64,000 nucleotides of DNA. Source: Mesocentrotus franciscanus (Eukaryota > Echinodermata > Echinoidea > Camarodonta > Strongylocentrotidae). Position numbers and translations under genes: made by a program. Location of the stretch: positions 19,716,259-19,780,258 of the forward strand of contig CP137684.1 in assembly GCA_037976565.1 (NCBI GenBank). The letters are read 5' to 3'. The notes below the pieces were generated by a model that saw nothing but the letters and a program-made list of their open reading frames with translations, was not told the origin of the DNA and did no database searches. Within the stretch, counting starts at the first letter, position 1. Each line of letters begins with the position of its first letter. Positions 10,486-21,640 of this stretch are shown here, piece by piece.

Positions 10486-10587
10486 GTGTTTCTGACATGG
10501 CGAGCCATTTATTTGATTGTCTTTGATCTCAGTAGAAGTTTGGATTCTGTCGTTCCCCCTGAATCCAGAGACGAGTATTGTGAAATG
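10486..10587 (+). CDS. ROCO gene exon f: Roc beta-strand after G3
   Basis: A 102-nt exon, phase 0 at both ends, between TCATCTCCGATAG and GAAATG|GTATTT. It encodes VFLTWRAIYLIVFDLSRSLD and then SVVPPESRDEYCEM. The hydrophobic strand AIYLIVFDLS is the central strand following G3 in Roc domains (family pattern: F(L)-xx-xxx-Y-LLVFDLS). It joins exon e in frame to give ...THQ-VFLTWRA.... Confidence 0.92.
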
Positions 10588-11590
10588 GTATTTCTTTATT
10601 TCATTTTAATACTGCTTGGTAAAAATGAATTATGCTTTACAAAGGATAAATAAGTAAAGTGTTGTGTTTTCTTTGCCAAACATTAGTTATTTACCAAATT
10701 TTAATTTGTAAAGTTTTACATATTGTCATCATTCATTACTTGTTTAAATGTATTTTTAAGTTATTGATTTTTATGATTGCTTTTTTTAGTATTGACTATT
10801 TTTAAATATAGATTCAACTACTGTTTCCTTGTGGATTAATACATGTGTGAATTGTTTGTACAATTAAATCAGTAATATATTAACCTTTTTTTATTTTGAG
10901 AGCATGGTGTGAGATTAAATAGTTGAGATTTCTATCTCTTTGAAAGTCCATCTCTGCTCGAAAATACACGTTAGCCTACAAGGTCATCTATGTCAATGGC
11001 TTCCACATGTGGGCATGTCATTAAAGCGATCAACTTTTTATTTAAAAAATTTACCAATCATAATAGCTGGTAATGTTTTATCAATTTAATATTAAGGAGT
11101 ACTGCTATTTCTCTTGATGATTAATTTACAATCTCCTGTCATCTTTTCATATATCTCATTTCACCCCCATCCTTTAATGATTTCTATTTCTGTTAGTGTA
11201 GCAGAAAGTATTTTTCCTCAATCATGATTCCTTTTTTGTATACAGTAATTATGAAGTTTTATAAAGGATTGCCACGCTTTAAGCTTAGTATATGTTGCAA
11301 TCCTTCTTTATGATTATTTTATGGTAATATTACAATGAAAGTACATAATTGTGATAATGTATTCATTATATGATTTGATTATCATCCTGTTATCGGTTTG
11401 TTATTTTGGAAGATAATGAAGATAAATAAATCAATAAATCATTCAACAACAAAAAAAAATTAAAATTATGTTAGATGTGAGGAATGGGATATGTATGCGT
11501 TACCCTGTTAGAATAATTATAAAGCATGGTGTTTCTGTGTGTTTTTATCATTGGCCTTATCATACATACTTCTTTACAATTAAAACACAG
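10588..11590. other. ROCO intron
   Basis: AT-rich; a short AAATAAATCAATAAATCATT stretch at about 11425 looks like a LINE/SINE tail. No gene recognised. Confidence 0.55.
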
Positions 11591-11767
11591 GCTAAAGGAG
11601 GTGCCAAATCAGAGCTGACATGTCTAGAGTTCATCAATTTCTGGTTGTGTTCCATCTACGCCCATGCTGTGGCGCCCTCGTCTAAAACCCAGAAATCTCC
11701 ACCAATATTCATTGTTGGAACGCATCGAGAAAGTGTGAAAGGAGATGCAAAAGAGAAAAAGAAAAAG
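11591..11767 (+). CDS. ROCO gene exon g: Roc G4 region (THRE variant)
   Basis: A 177-nt exon, 59 codons, phase 0 at both ends, between TTAAAACACAG and AAAAAG|GTAATG. It encodes LTCLEFINFWLCSIYAHAV, the WL.SI..H helix typical of Roc domains, then PPIFIVGTHRESVKGD. The strand IFIVGT followed by TH-x-D is the usual ROCO G4 motif. Here the last residue is Glu (THRE), an unusual substitution at the guanine-binding position. The exon ends in a Lys-rich tail (KEKKKK). Confidence 0.92.
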
Positions 11768-12954
11768 GTAATGGTTTATGATATACATGTATGTTCACAA
11801 TAAAATAATAATTTCGTTTACCCCAGGAAGCTTTATCAGCATCAGCTGTTCTTTCTGACGGTCCTGCAATTCTTGCTATCGCCAATACCCCCAAATGGCG
11901 AGATGTGCGCCTCTTGCATGTAATTTCGAGCCACTTCCGGTGTACGGTGCATGCATCAGGCCTGATAATTACCCTATTTAAATCGGTTTCCCGATTTCTT
12001 CCCGATTTTACCACTATTTTCCTGATTTTTCCCTTATTTTCCCGATTTTTCCCTGTTCTTTCCCAATTTTCTTACTCAAAGGGGGGAATGTTCTTAGATG
12101 CCATTTTTTTTCCCTGGATCCTTTTTGGGGAAAAAAAAACCTAATTTTTTTTTAGTGGTCACTATCACCCCTGATGCATGCGGCATGCGCGTGCTACACA
12201 TATTAAGCATGCACAATATACGTATCCGAAAGCTATTTCGATCATGCAGTGATTTCAAAGTTGTCTTGCCTTCGGAGCAACTTTCTCCAGGTAGCGCGCT
12301 GCAATGTGTAGGATTTGTTGGAAATTTTACCCAAGTCACATCTCTCATTCACGGATATGTCTGATGGTTTTTTCGTTTATTTTCGTGCGACCAGCACACA
12401 GCAGATTCACAGTATCGCACCATATTCCGACTGATAAATGAGTTTGTAAAACATAGATAATTGCTTACAATATACCATGAAAAAAGCCGAAGTGAAAGGT
12501 ACCACCATCGAACTATTGCACTGTCTATATTGACAGCTAGCGCGGTGACTACTGACTACCGGCTGCCACGCCTCTCCGCACAAAATAGACCAGAAGTGAC
12601 TAAGTCACCAACCTATCCCAGAGTGCATATTACACTCCCCGTTATTGTAAAAAATAGCAAAAACTGAAATATATTCTTTGACTTATGATAGCTTTCTCAT
12701 TTACCTCATAAATTTACTTTTAATTCGAGAAAGACTTTTCGTCAACAGGAGTCGTCAGGTTAACAGATGTCAGTTTTATTAAAGAAATTCTCTATACCAG
12801 ATGGTTATTTGTCTATAACCCTGAGTGGCCATAATACATTGGTCATTTGGATTCAGTTAGGAGTCGGTTTGGCAGTGGGATCGGGCTATGGCATTAGAAC
12901 AGCTTGACCCCGGCCCCCCCACTCAGTGTTATTTAGGGTACGCATATGCGTGTT
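11768..12954. other. Large ROCO intron, proximal part
   Basis: Start of a 15.5-kb intron. TGCATGCATCAGG at about 11950 and CCTGATGCATGCGGCATGCG at about 12170 are inverted relatives about 220 bp apart, suggesting a small foldback. T/C-rich stretches (repeated CCCGATTTT, 11990-12070) lie between them. No gene seen. Confidence 0.5.
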
Positions 12955-13115
12955 CCAAGCAACCCCCCCTTTTCAGCAAAAGTCCGGTGTGTAAAGTCAA
13001 TACGGGTCGACCTTTTTCTTTTGTTATACGAGCCTTTTTCAGCACTCCCCCTTTTCAGCAACAGTCCGGTGTGCAAAGTCAATACGGGTCGACCTTTTTC
13101 TTTTGTTACGAGCCG
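12955..13115 (+). repeat. Two-copy ~77-bp tandem duplication
   Basis: Two adjacent copies share CCCCCTTTTCAGCAA, AGTCCGGTGTG, AAAGTCAATACGGGTCGACC and TTTTTCTTTTGTTA. Copies begin near 12964 and 13047. They explain the similar overlapping ORFs here, which are not genes. Confidence 0.85.
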
Positions 13116-13322
13116 GAGAGTTTGGGAACACGCATGGTATCCCTCCGTTCACGGAGTGGGGTGGCCGGGAGCTTGACTAGATATAACTTTGCAACATTTG
13201 GATTTACACTTTCTTGTAATTGACATTTTAAAGGAAAAGTTTACCCTGATATCATTTTGGTTTTGATAGTACCAGAAAATTAGAGAAACGAATCAGTGAA
13301 AATTTGAGCAATATCTGATTAA

Positions 13323-13798
13323 AGGGATAGTTGAGTTTTGGTCAAGAGGGCGCTACACAAAATAATTTCTTTGTGAGATAATGAAAAACTGAGTGTCAAA
13401 TTTGAAAGAGCATACGATTTAAATGACAAAATCATCTTTGTTTGATAAAAAAATATTCAAAAATTTTGAACCAGCCGTTGAAAAAACAAGATAGCACCTT
13501 ATATGACTTATTCCAGCCAATGCCAATGTTGACTTTTTCGTGTTGGTTATAAAACGCACAACCAGCCGGCACGTGTATTGTTATTATTCAAAATTAACGG
13601 TCACCGTATTTTTTGGAAAGTGGAGCTAAATTGTATGATCAGATTTAATCTAAATTTCACAAATTTTTGGGTCTAAAATTACCTTCATAGCAATTTTAGG
13701 TCCTAAAAGGGCACTAGAAATGTCATTAATAAGAATAAGAGCAATAACCGTGCACCTTGAAGGCATTTGCGTTCTTAAACAAAAACTCAACTGTCCCT
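13323..13798. mobile_element. MITE with TTAA target duplication
   Basis: Terminal inverted repeats: left AGGGATAGTTGAGTTTTGGT; right end reverse complement AGGGACAGTTGAGTTTTTGT. TTAA flanks both ends (13319-13322 and 13799-13802). At 476 bp with no ORF it is non-autonomous. TTAA targets are typical of piggyBac and Kolobok superfamilies; which one applies cannot be decided here. A second copy in inverted orientation is at 27835-29795. Confidence 0.85.
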
Positions 13799-13802
13799 TT
13801 AA

Positions 13803-14136
13803 ATGGTAATAAATTTAAACAAATGTTTATTTCATTTGAAGAATACTTTTCAGTCATACGTGCACCCTAAAAGTAGTCATTACAAATATGTTTTTACCAG
13901 GCCCCATTCCTTCAGTGATAAGCTAGAAAATGAAAATTCATGAAATTTGCACTACCAAGCAAATGGGAGAGGACCTCTAGAGATTAGTCACAGAGTTGCC
14001 AAATTGTGTTTTATTGATTACAACTTCAAAGTGTAATGACTTTCTTATTTTTCGACAGATTTTGTTCAATTCTACTCTGATCTCTTTCTCTCATTTTCCC
14101 CTTGTATTAAAACAAATTAGATATCATGGTTGACCC
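13803..14136. other. Intron sequence between MITEs
   Basis: No feature recognised. Confidence 0.5.
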
Positions 14137-14892
14137 AAGTCCACTCCAAAAATAACTTACTTTCAATAGAATCAGAAAAATCAGACAAACCAATCAAAAA
14201 AAGTTTTTGAGCAAAATCGGATAACTAATAAGAAAGTTATGAATTTTTAATGACATGAAAAACTTTGAAAATCACTACACAAATTGGCAACTCACTCATG
14301 AGTCTGTGACGTATGGTCCTCACATCCACTAATTATTTTCTGTATATTGATAATATAAATTTCCTATTTTTTCCCTAAGAATCTTATTTCTTCACATCAG
14401 CATCCAAGTTAGATTGTTAGTAATATTTTTTTGTGTGGATGCACAAATAAAGAGTAATTTTTGTCCAGTTAAATCATGAAAAATTGAATTTTGATAAACT
14501 ATTTATATAAAAATCAATAATTATGAAATACAATATTCAGAAAATAGTATCAATTCTTCAAAATTCATAAAAGTTTTGGGGAAATGTCATGCACGCAATA
14601 TGATACAAATCATATAACCTGGGCATGGGGAAATCAAGTTTTGGGGGATAAAAAGGGAAATTAATGGGATTAAATTATGTAAAGCAATTGATAAGTTGTG
14701 AGGACATGACGTCACAAACTCATAACCATCTTGGCAATTTGTGTTGTGATTCTCATTGTTCCATAGTTTTACATACTTTTTCAAAAATTCATAACTTTCT
14801 TATTAGTTATCCGATTTTGCTCAAACTTTTTTTGATTGGTTTGTCTGATTTTTCTGCTTTTATTGAAAGTAAGTTATTTTTGGAGTGGACTT
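14137..14892. mobile_element. Foldback MITE with ~190-bp inverted arms
   Basis: The left end AAGTCCACTCCAAAAATAAC and right end (reverse complement AAGTCCACTCCAAAAATAAC) match. Similarity continues inward through the stretches containing AACTTACTTTCAATA, TTTTGAGCAAAATCGGATAA and CATAACTTTCTTATTAG. The arms are 14137-14330 and 14690-14892. The middle (14331-14689) is AT-rich. ORFs across it are shadows. No transposase. Confidence 0.85.
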
Positions 14893-15222
14893 GCCCTTCA
14901 AAGGTGCTATCCATTCATATTGAATTAGGTATTTTTCGAAAAGTTATTTTTAGTTCTTCGCATTTGTTTCAAGTTCATTGTCAAAAAACATAAGAGGAAG
15001 GAGAAATAAGGTTACAAGAGTCAATTTTTTTTGAGAGAATTTCATCTACGATTCCATAAGGAGGCTTGATCGTGTGACGTCATTCCGTGGGCTATTCACA
15101 ACATGGCTACCGCGCGCATTCTTTTCGTATTCGCAATCAGATAGCACTGCAGTGTAAACAAGAAATATCAGAGTGAAAGTAGACCTATAGACATTATACC
15201 GGGATATTAATAATCAGTAAAA

Positions 15223-15531
15223 ATGACAAAAGACAGCTCAGATGAACTCGAAATGATCTTGGAGTATGATGAAGAAGAAGTTAGTAGCAGTGATAATGGT
15301 GGAGAAAGTGAAGATGATGGTGAATTGGGCGAATTTGAAGACAACGAAAATGTGAACGCTGATAATCGTCATGCGCTCCATATCACTGCCCCAGAGGCAG
15401 AAGTATGCCAGGCTGGACCGGGCAACTTGTGGATGAAAGCACCGCGATCTCCCGTATTACTACATTACACACCTCATCACACACCTGCATCCTGCACACA
15501 TAGCTGCATTACTATCCTGGCTATGTACTAA
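15223..15531 (+). CDS. Unidentified acidic ORF, possible first exon
   Basis: An ATG in an A-rich context opens a 102-codon frame. It begins MTKDSSDELEMILEYDEEEV and continues very acidic to about residue 46 (DDGELGEFEDNENVN), then becomes ordinary. A TGACGTCA-like CRE core (15075-15082) and GC-richer DNA lie just upstream, so this could be a promoter plus first exon. An acidic N-terminus resembles piggyBac-family transposases, but no catalytic region follows. The last ~30 residues are probably not coding. I do not recognise it. Confidence 0.3.
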   Translation: MTKDSSDELEMILEYDEEEVSSSDNGGESEDDGELGEFEDNENVNADNRHALHITAPEAEVCQAGPGNLWMKAPRSPVLLHYTPHHTPASCTHSCITILAMY

Positions 15532-16212
15532 AAACTGTTCTATTAATTCTCAATATTTCAAACACCACTGGCACTGTACAAAACTCAACTGAGTTCACTC
15601 AAAATCAGTACTTTAGTGACAATTGATGACACCTAAATAGCATTAAAATACAATCTTTTCAACTTACCGATGTTAGAAAGAATATTTTGAAAATTCAAAT
15701 CGTGAGTCTAGTGTCAAACTTGCCGATCAGCCACATCGTATTCATTGTGTGCATTCGTGTGCAATTGTATGTATTGTGTGTAATTGCTGCCTCTCAGCAC
15801 GTAGTACAGCGCTAGAGGTCAATATGCATTAGCATTGACTCTCTATGCTTTGCTGGAGTGCTTAGCTGACTTTTTTCGATCGGCAGACATTTCAACTACT
15901 AGTAATTTACAAGCCGAGAAAAACAACCATTTTATCTCACCTGCATCGTGATCGCGGTCTCTTTGCTTAATATTTATAATCGGCAGACTTTCAGCTAATT
16001 TAAAACCAGAGAAAAACAACTATTTTATCTACCAAAAATGTCCCGAGGCATGCACTAAAACACCATGAACACTGCACTGCACTACGAATGGCTGAGCTAT
16101 CGCAAGTTTTCCCCGTGCCGCGAAATTCAAGTTACGCTAATTATCAAAACAAAACATCGGCGAAGCCGTGTGTCAGGATCTGCAAGACGATCAATTTTAC
16201 AGTACCAAACGT
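15532..16212. other. Sequence upstream of the DIRS element
   Basis: AT-rich; a short direct repeat with CGGCAGAC and GAGAAAAACAAC at about 15880-15930 and 15980-16020. No gene recognised. Confidence 0.5.
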
Positions 16213-16364
16213 CAATATTTACCACAATAAATCATATGTATCTACCTATTATTGCTTATTCCTCCAGACAAGCAGACCATCGAGATAAAAAAGTCACAAT
16301 CGTGCATACACCCCACCCCCAGGACACCGCTATACCCTCAGTCACATCCCAGTTAACAATACGA

Positions 16365-17320
16365 CGTTGGGCCAACGTAGGGCCAACGTGTACTGTTATG
16401 TTGGCCCAACGTCGCCAACATGACGTTGGACCGACGGCTTTCTTGCCGGCGGGCCAACGTTGGCTCGACAGCGAAAAATTGATGTTGGGCCAACGTCGAT
16501 CCAACGTCAAGCCAACGTTATGCCAACCCCTTTCTCGCTATGTGCCGACGTTGGGCCAACTCCTTTTCCACCATGTGCCGATGTTTGACCAACGTTATGC
16601 CAACCCCTATCCCACCATGTGCCGACATTGGGCCAACCTCTTTTCCACCATGTGCCGACGTAGGTCCAACGTTATGCCAACCCCTATCCCACCATGTGCT
16701 GACGTTGGATCAACGTTATGCCAACCCCTTTTTCACCATGTGCCGACGTGCCCCTGACGTTGCCCCAATGTAATGCCAACCCTTTCCCACCATGTGCCAA
16801 CGTCCCCCCGACGTAGGACCAACGTCATGTCAACCCCTATATCCCACCATGTGGCGACGTAGGACCAACGTAATGCCAACCCCTTTTCCACCATGTGCCG
16901 ACGTCCCCCTGACGTAGGACCAACGTAATGCCAACCCCTTTTCCACCACGTGCCGACGTCTCCCCGACGTTGGCCTAACATAATGCCAACCCCTATCCCA
17001 CCATGTACCGACGTTGGATCAATGTTATGCCAACCCCTATTCCACCATGTGTCGATGTTGGACCAACGTTATGCCAACCCCTTCTCCACCATTTGCCGAC
17101 GTAGAAGCAACGTAATGCCAACCCCTTTTCCACCACGTGCCGACGTCTTCCCGACGTTGGCCTAACATAATGCCGACCCCTATCCCACCATGTGCCGACG
17201 TTGGATCAACGTTATGCCAACCCCTATTCCACCATGTGTCGACGTTTGACCAATGGTATGCCAACCCCTATCCCACCATGTTCCGACGTTGTACCTACCC
17301 CTTTCCAGTTCATGCCAACA
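16365..17320. repeat. ~52-bp minisatellite, left subterminal array
   Basis: About 18 degenerate units of roughly 52 bp, each with GCCAACCCCTATCCCACCAT, GTGCCGACGTTGG and CCAACGTTAT. The palindromic core CCAACGT/ACGTTGG recurs two or three times per unit. Open frames across it are repeat shadows. Confidence 0.9.
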
Positions 17321-20300
17321 TCCTTCTGACATTACCAACACCAACTCTACAATATATTCACACCAACATCAGTCGTCCGTTCATAAGAACATCGTCAAGA
17401 TCATACTATATACATCGGACATGTACAATAATTCAAACACATGCATCACAACGTGACAAGGAAAAGCCAAGTAATTTAAGATTGGATTAAATAAATAAAC
17501 AGAGCAAAATCAACAAAATGAAATAGTAACAATTTCATCAAAATCGGACAGTAATTCAAAAAAGTTCATTATAGAACTCGACTTACATCCCTCTGGAACA
17601 TATGTTTAATAACAATATTGCAGCAAGAGGGACATGTTATTTTAATTTCGTCATGTATATTTTCTGGTACATTTTAATCACTATCAAAACTTGATAACAA
17701 CTTATTTGTCCAATTTTAATGAAAAGTTCACCGTCTTGCTTTTTAGGATTTGCTCTGAATACATCCCCCCCCCCTGCAAAAAAAAAGAACAAGGAAAATA
17801 AACTGATTATGTGATAAAACATACTTTATTTTATGTGTAATAAACAAACTGTTGTAAATATGAATACAATTCTTGAACATTTTTCTTTGGTACTTTCGTT
17901 TGAGAACAACAAATATGTAATCATAGTTTCAAGTTCAAGCCTTCAAGGTATCTCACTGTGTCACAATATAATGTCAATGAATGCTAGGACGATAGGAGCT
18001 GTTATAAAATGAAGTGTCGCTTACACTTAACACAACCAAACATACTGACATACATTGTACGAATATAATAAACAATCCTCACTACTTCCCCGAGTAAAAC
18101 AAAACAAACTTTCTGGCAGACGAACACTATTGTTTATGACAATATTCCCTACACTGCTGGGTGGTTCCAATGTCCTTGTTTCCGGAGGATTCCTCTACAT
18201 ATGTACAGCACAAAAATATATAGATATGAATACAGTGTCCATCATTTGCGTATTAGGAACTAGGCAATTAATGTAAACAAGTTTTCATAAAAATAAAAAT
18301 AACATTCAGAGAAATTGCCAACATTTTTGTTGCTTAGGCATTTCAGAGATGCTGATACATTTCGTCACCATATCTATTGTTAACACATCTACAAACTTTT
18401 TTTTCCAGGAGGGATACATTGCTTGAATGTGTGAAGTGAAGCAATTGCTAAATGTTTATATTAGAAGAGAGGAAATTTGAAAGAGAAGAAAAGAAAGAGA
18501 AGAGCTTGAAAAGGGAAAAAACACAAGTTTCTTTACTCTAATATACCACTTTCAATATTTCTTTAAAATTAAGAAAAAGGTTGTACGAAAAACATGCAGT
18601 CACTTAGATATATGAAATATTGTTTTCTTACCTTTGGAATTCTTTATAGCATGCATTTAGTTGACACATTAAACAAGCATTCAAATTAGTTACGACCCTC
18701 TTTGGCTCATGGTATGGCTCTCTTTTTCAAATTTGGCCAATAGTAAAATTTCACCACAACAAATAACAAGTAAAGATGTATAGCACACTATTTAATAAAA
18801 AAGTTATTGTTTATGTTTGTGTACAAAACATATGCTTGCAGAGCTGGCTAGCAAACACCGTAGCTCGCCTAAGCGGAGATCGTTATCGATATGACATCAC
18901 AAATCCTTCGGTCAATCATTCCAAGGAACTCTGGGAATTTTAAGGGGCGGGGTCCACCATTAGACGAGCAACTTGGAGAGGTTTTCAGAAATTTGTAAAA
19001 AATATAAGGGGCGTTTATTTATGAAACACTTTAAAAGGTCTCGATACAAAACATAATAGCTCAAAATTTCCCAAGGCAGTCGACCTTTAAAGAATGGGTA
19101 AGTCGGAATCAAAATCTTGACTAGCTTGTGGTGGTACAACTTCGGCATCTGTGGCAAAAAAGAAGAAGAAAGAAACCAAACAAGATTTAAAACCAGATCA
19201 TGGAAACATCATCTAGTAATAGTACAGATATTAATACAATTGTACGGCATTTAAAGAAAGTAGTCCTGATTGGCACATCCTCCCTAATTTTGATGAAATT
19301 TCATGGATAGAAGTACTTTGTTCAAATTTCAGAGCAAATTAACCAGTAGTATGGAAATGAGAAAGGAATGGATTTCTTTTATGTTTGTTTTGTTTAATTC
19401 GAATACGGCATCAAACAATCTTCTTAACAAAGAAAATATACACTTTAAGTAAAATGGCAGTGATATTCTTCAATAAAAAGAGTCAATATAAAGTATCTGC
19501 TTGCTCAGTGTTGAGATGCTCGATTGATAACAGTTTAAAGCCCCTCTTAAGTGTTGGGATCCCAAAATTAGCCAAAGAATAGATGGCACAGTGAAATTTG
19601 AGGCTCCCAATACTTGAGAGAGGCTTTAAAGTAAAAACAAAAACCCAAAGCTATATCGTTAGTTGCTTATACAAGAAACAGATCAATTAACTGTGTTTTG
19701 TTCTTTGTGGCACCCTGCATTCAGAATTTTTTCCAAGAAAATACAGCTATAAGCAGTATTTCATGATTTGTTTTAAGTTGAAAAGTTTTGTAAGTGATCA
19801 CATTGCAGTTACTCAATATAATGAGGGAAAAAAATACTTACATCCGTTAGCAGCTATGTCATACACAAACGTATATTAATCCAGTACATTTGTAAATTTG
19901 TGTGCAGGGCACCACTATAAGGAATACTAAAAAGTGCATTAGCTATCCTGTCTACATGTATAACTAAAAACAAAGTGAATAAAATGCCAAATGACATACC
20001 CATATTTCTTAATGTTGAGGTCGACAGTGTTCTGGAGGTTGATGGGGTCGTTAGAGTCCATGGGGTCGAGGTCCTCGAGGTCGAGGGGGTCCTTGGTGCT
20101 GTTGATGGTGTTCTGGAGGAGGTAGGGGCCGGTAGCTGGATCTGGACGGGTAGAGGAATCTGGAATTTGTAGTGAAGTTGACAATATGAAATGCAGGATT
20201 TAATATTGGAAAATTTATATAATTAAGATTTTAATTTCGGAATTGTAGGGATTAATGGAGAAATAAGTATCGGGATTTGGGAGATCTATATACATATAGA

Positions 20301-21640
20301 TTTGAATGTATGAATAAAGAATGTCAGAATTGAAAAATAAATCATTAGAATATTTACCTTAATTCGAATTATAGGAATTTAACATCTGCAATTTTGTACA
20401 TAAATAATGAAAACTGATTTGAAAATGAGAATAAAAATGCAGCAATAATCAAATTTGTGAATGAAAATAGCAGAATGATGGGATCAGTTTACCCCCCATA
20501 GTTTTTTCCTATTTACTATTCGATCAAATTTTGGTTCTTGGCCAATTGCGACTTAAAATTATTGCAAATGCCAAAATGATGGTAATTCCCACTAGCTACC
20601 TCTTTCACATCACACTCACAATCCACCAAATTTGTTGATACAAAGTTCTGCATCTTTTGGCAGATTTTGCACACTCCCTTGTAAGATTTTCAGGAGGCTG
20701 AAAACATGTACTAGCGGGATATTGGAACTCACAGCCCAATCTCGTAATTGATTCCTTTTCGAACTGAATCATCATCAGCATCATCATCTGTATTGAGCTA
20801 CTATAATATAGTAGGCCTACTACTAAATCTGAAAGTATCAGAGACTATTAGAGACTATAATCTCATTTACATGTAGATCTGCATCAAAAACTGATGCGTC
20901 TTCCCATTCAGCACTATATATCAAGATCAATCTTTGATTCAATTGGTCTTTCAAACAATGCAGCAGCACCATCAACACTTGTAACACGTATATAACAGAT
21001 TCACGATCATTTGACTCGTGGTCTTTATTGCATATATTGCCATTATTGGGATGAACATCATCACTGTCGACATGGTGCATCATCTAGGTCTAATTAACTC
21101 TAAGTCAGGAATATATTAACACCTATTTCATCACGGCAAACACTCGATGCATTTGATGCCGACACTTCGGCCCCCTCTCAAAAGGAAGGATTTAAGACTG
21201 AATTAATTATCCCATTGTCCGTACTACTACATGTACTAGTACATGTAGTGCTAGCACTAGCTGTGCACGTGCGCAGGCCGATCATAGCCATCACTCACAC
21301 TTTCAATTGCATGCAGCGGGTGTGCATGCTACGCGTACGACGAGCTGTACACTCGTACTCACTTTCACTCTCATTATCAATGATTACTTCAACAATTTTT
21401 CATGCTCTTTCCCTCGCATTGTGGTGGAGAGTTCTCACACTATTCAATTTATCAGTTTCACGCGACATGCTCACAAAAATAACGTTGAAAGAGAAAGAAA
21501 GTCATTCATTTACCATGCAGTGTAGGTTACTCACAGGCAACTGATCCAGACAAATTGACAGGAAACGGCTGACGGTGACCACATGGGCATGCGCGCGCAT
21601 GCAATTTCTCACTCGGATGTAGGTACTAGGTCGTATTTGT
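17321..21640. other. Interior of the 7.4-kb element, no gene supported
   Basis: AT-rich with only short ORFs. A purine run lies at 18465-18525. A GC-richer open segment on the minus strand (20159-20000) has a good acceptor (CACTACAAATTCCAG) and donor (GTATGT), but joining it to nearby open segments gives no extended frame. GC-richer, promoter-like DNA with GCATGCGCGCGCATGC lies near 21590. No transposase motif was recognised. Confidence 0.5.

Noticed and set aside
16065..17490. Long ORF of 230 codons on the + strand
   Set aside because: Most of it lies in the 52-bp minisatellite and its Cys/Pro-rich sequence merely repeats the unit.
19087..21083. A spliced minus-strand gene inside the 7.4-kb element (open segments near 21083-20838, 20787-20720, 20159-20000 and 19148-19087)
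   Set aside because: Individual splice sites look good, but the donor at 20000 leaves a phase that gives an early stop in the next segment, and no protein family is recognisable.
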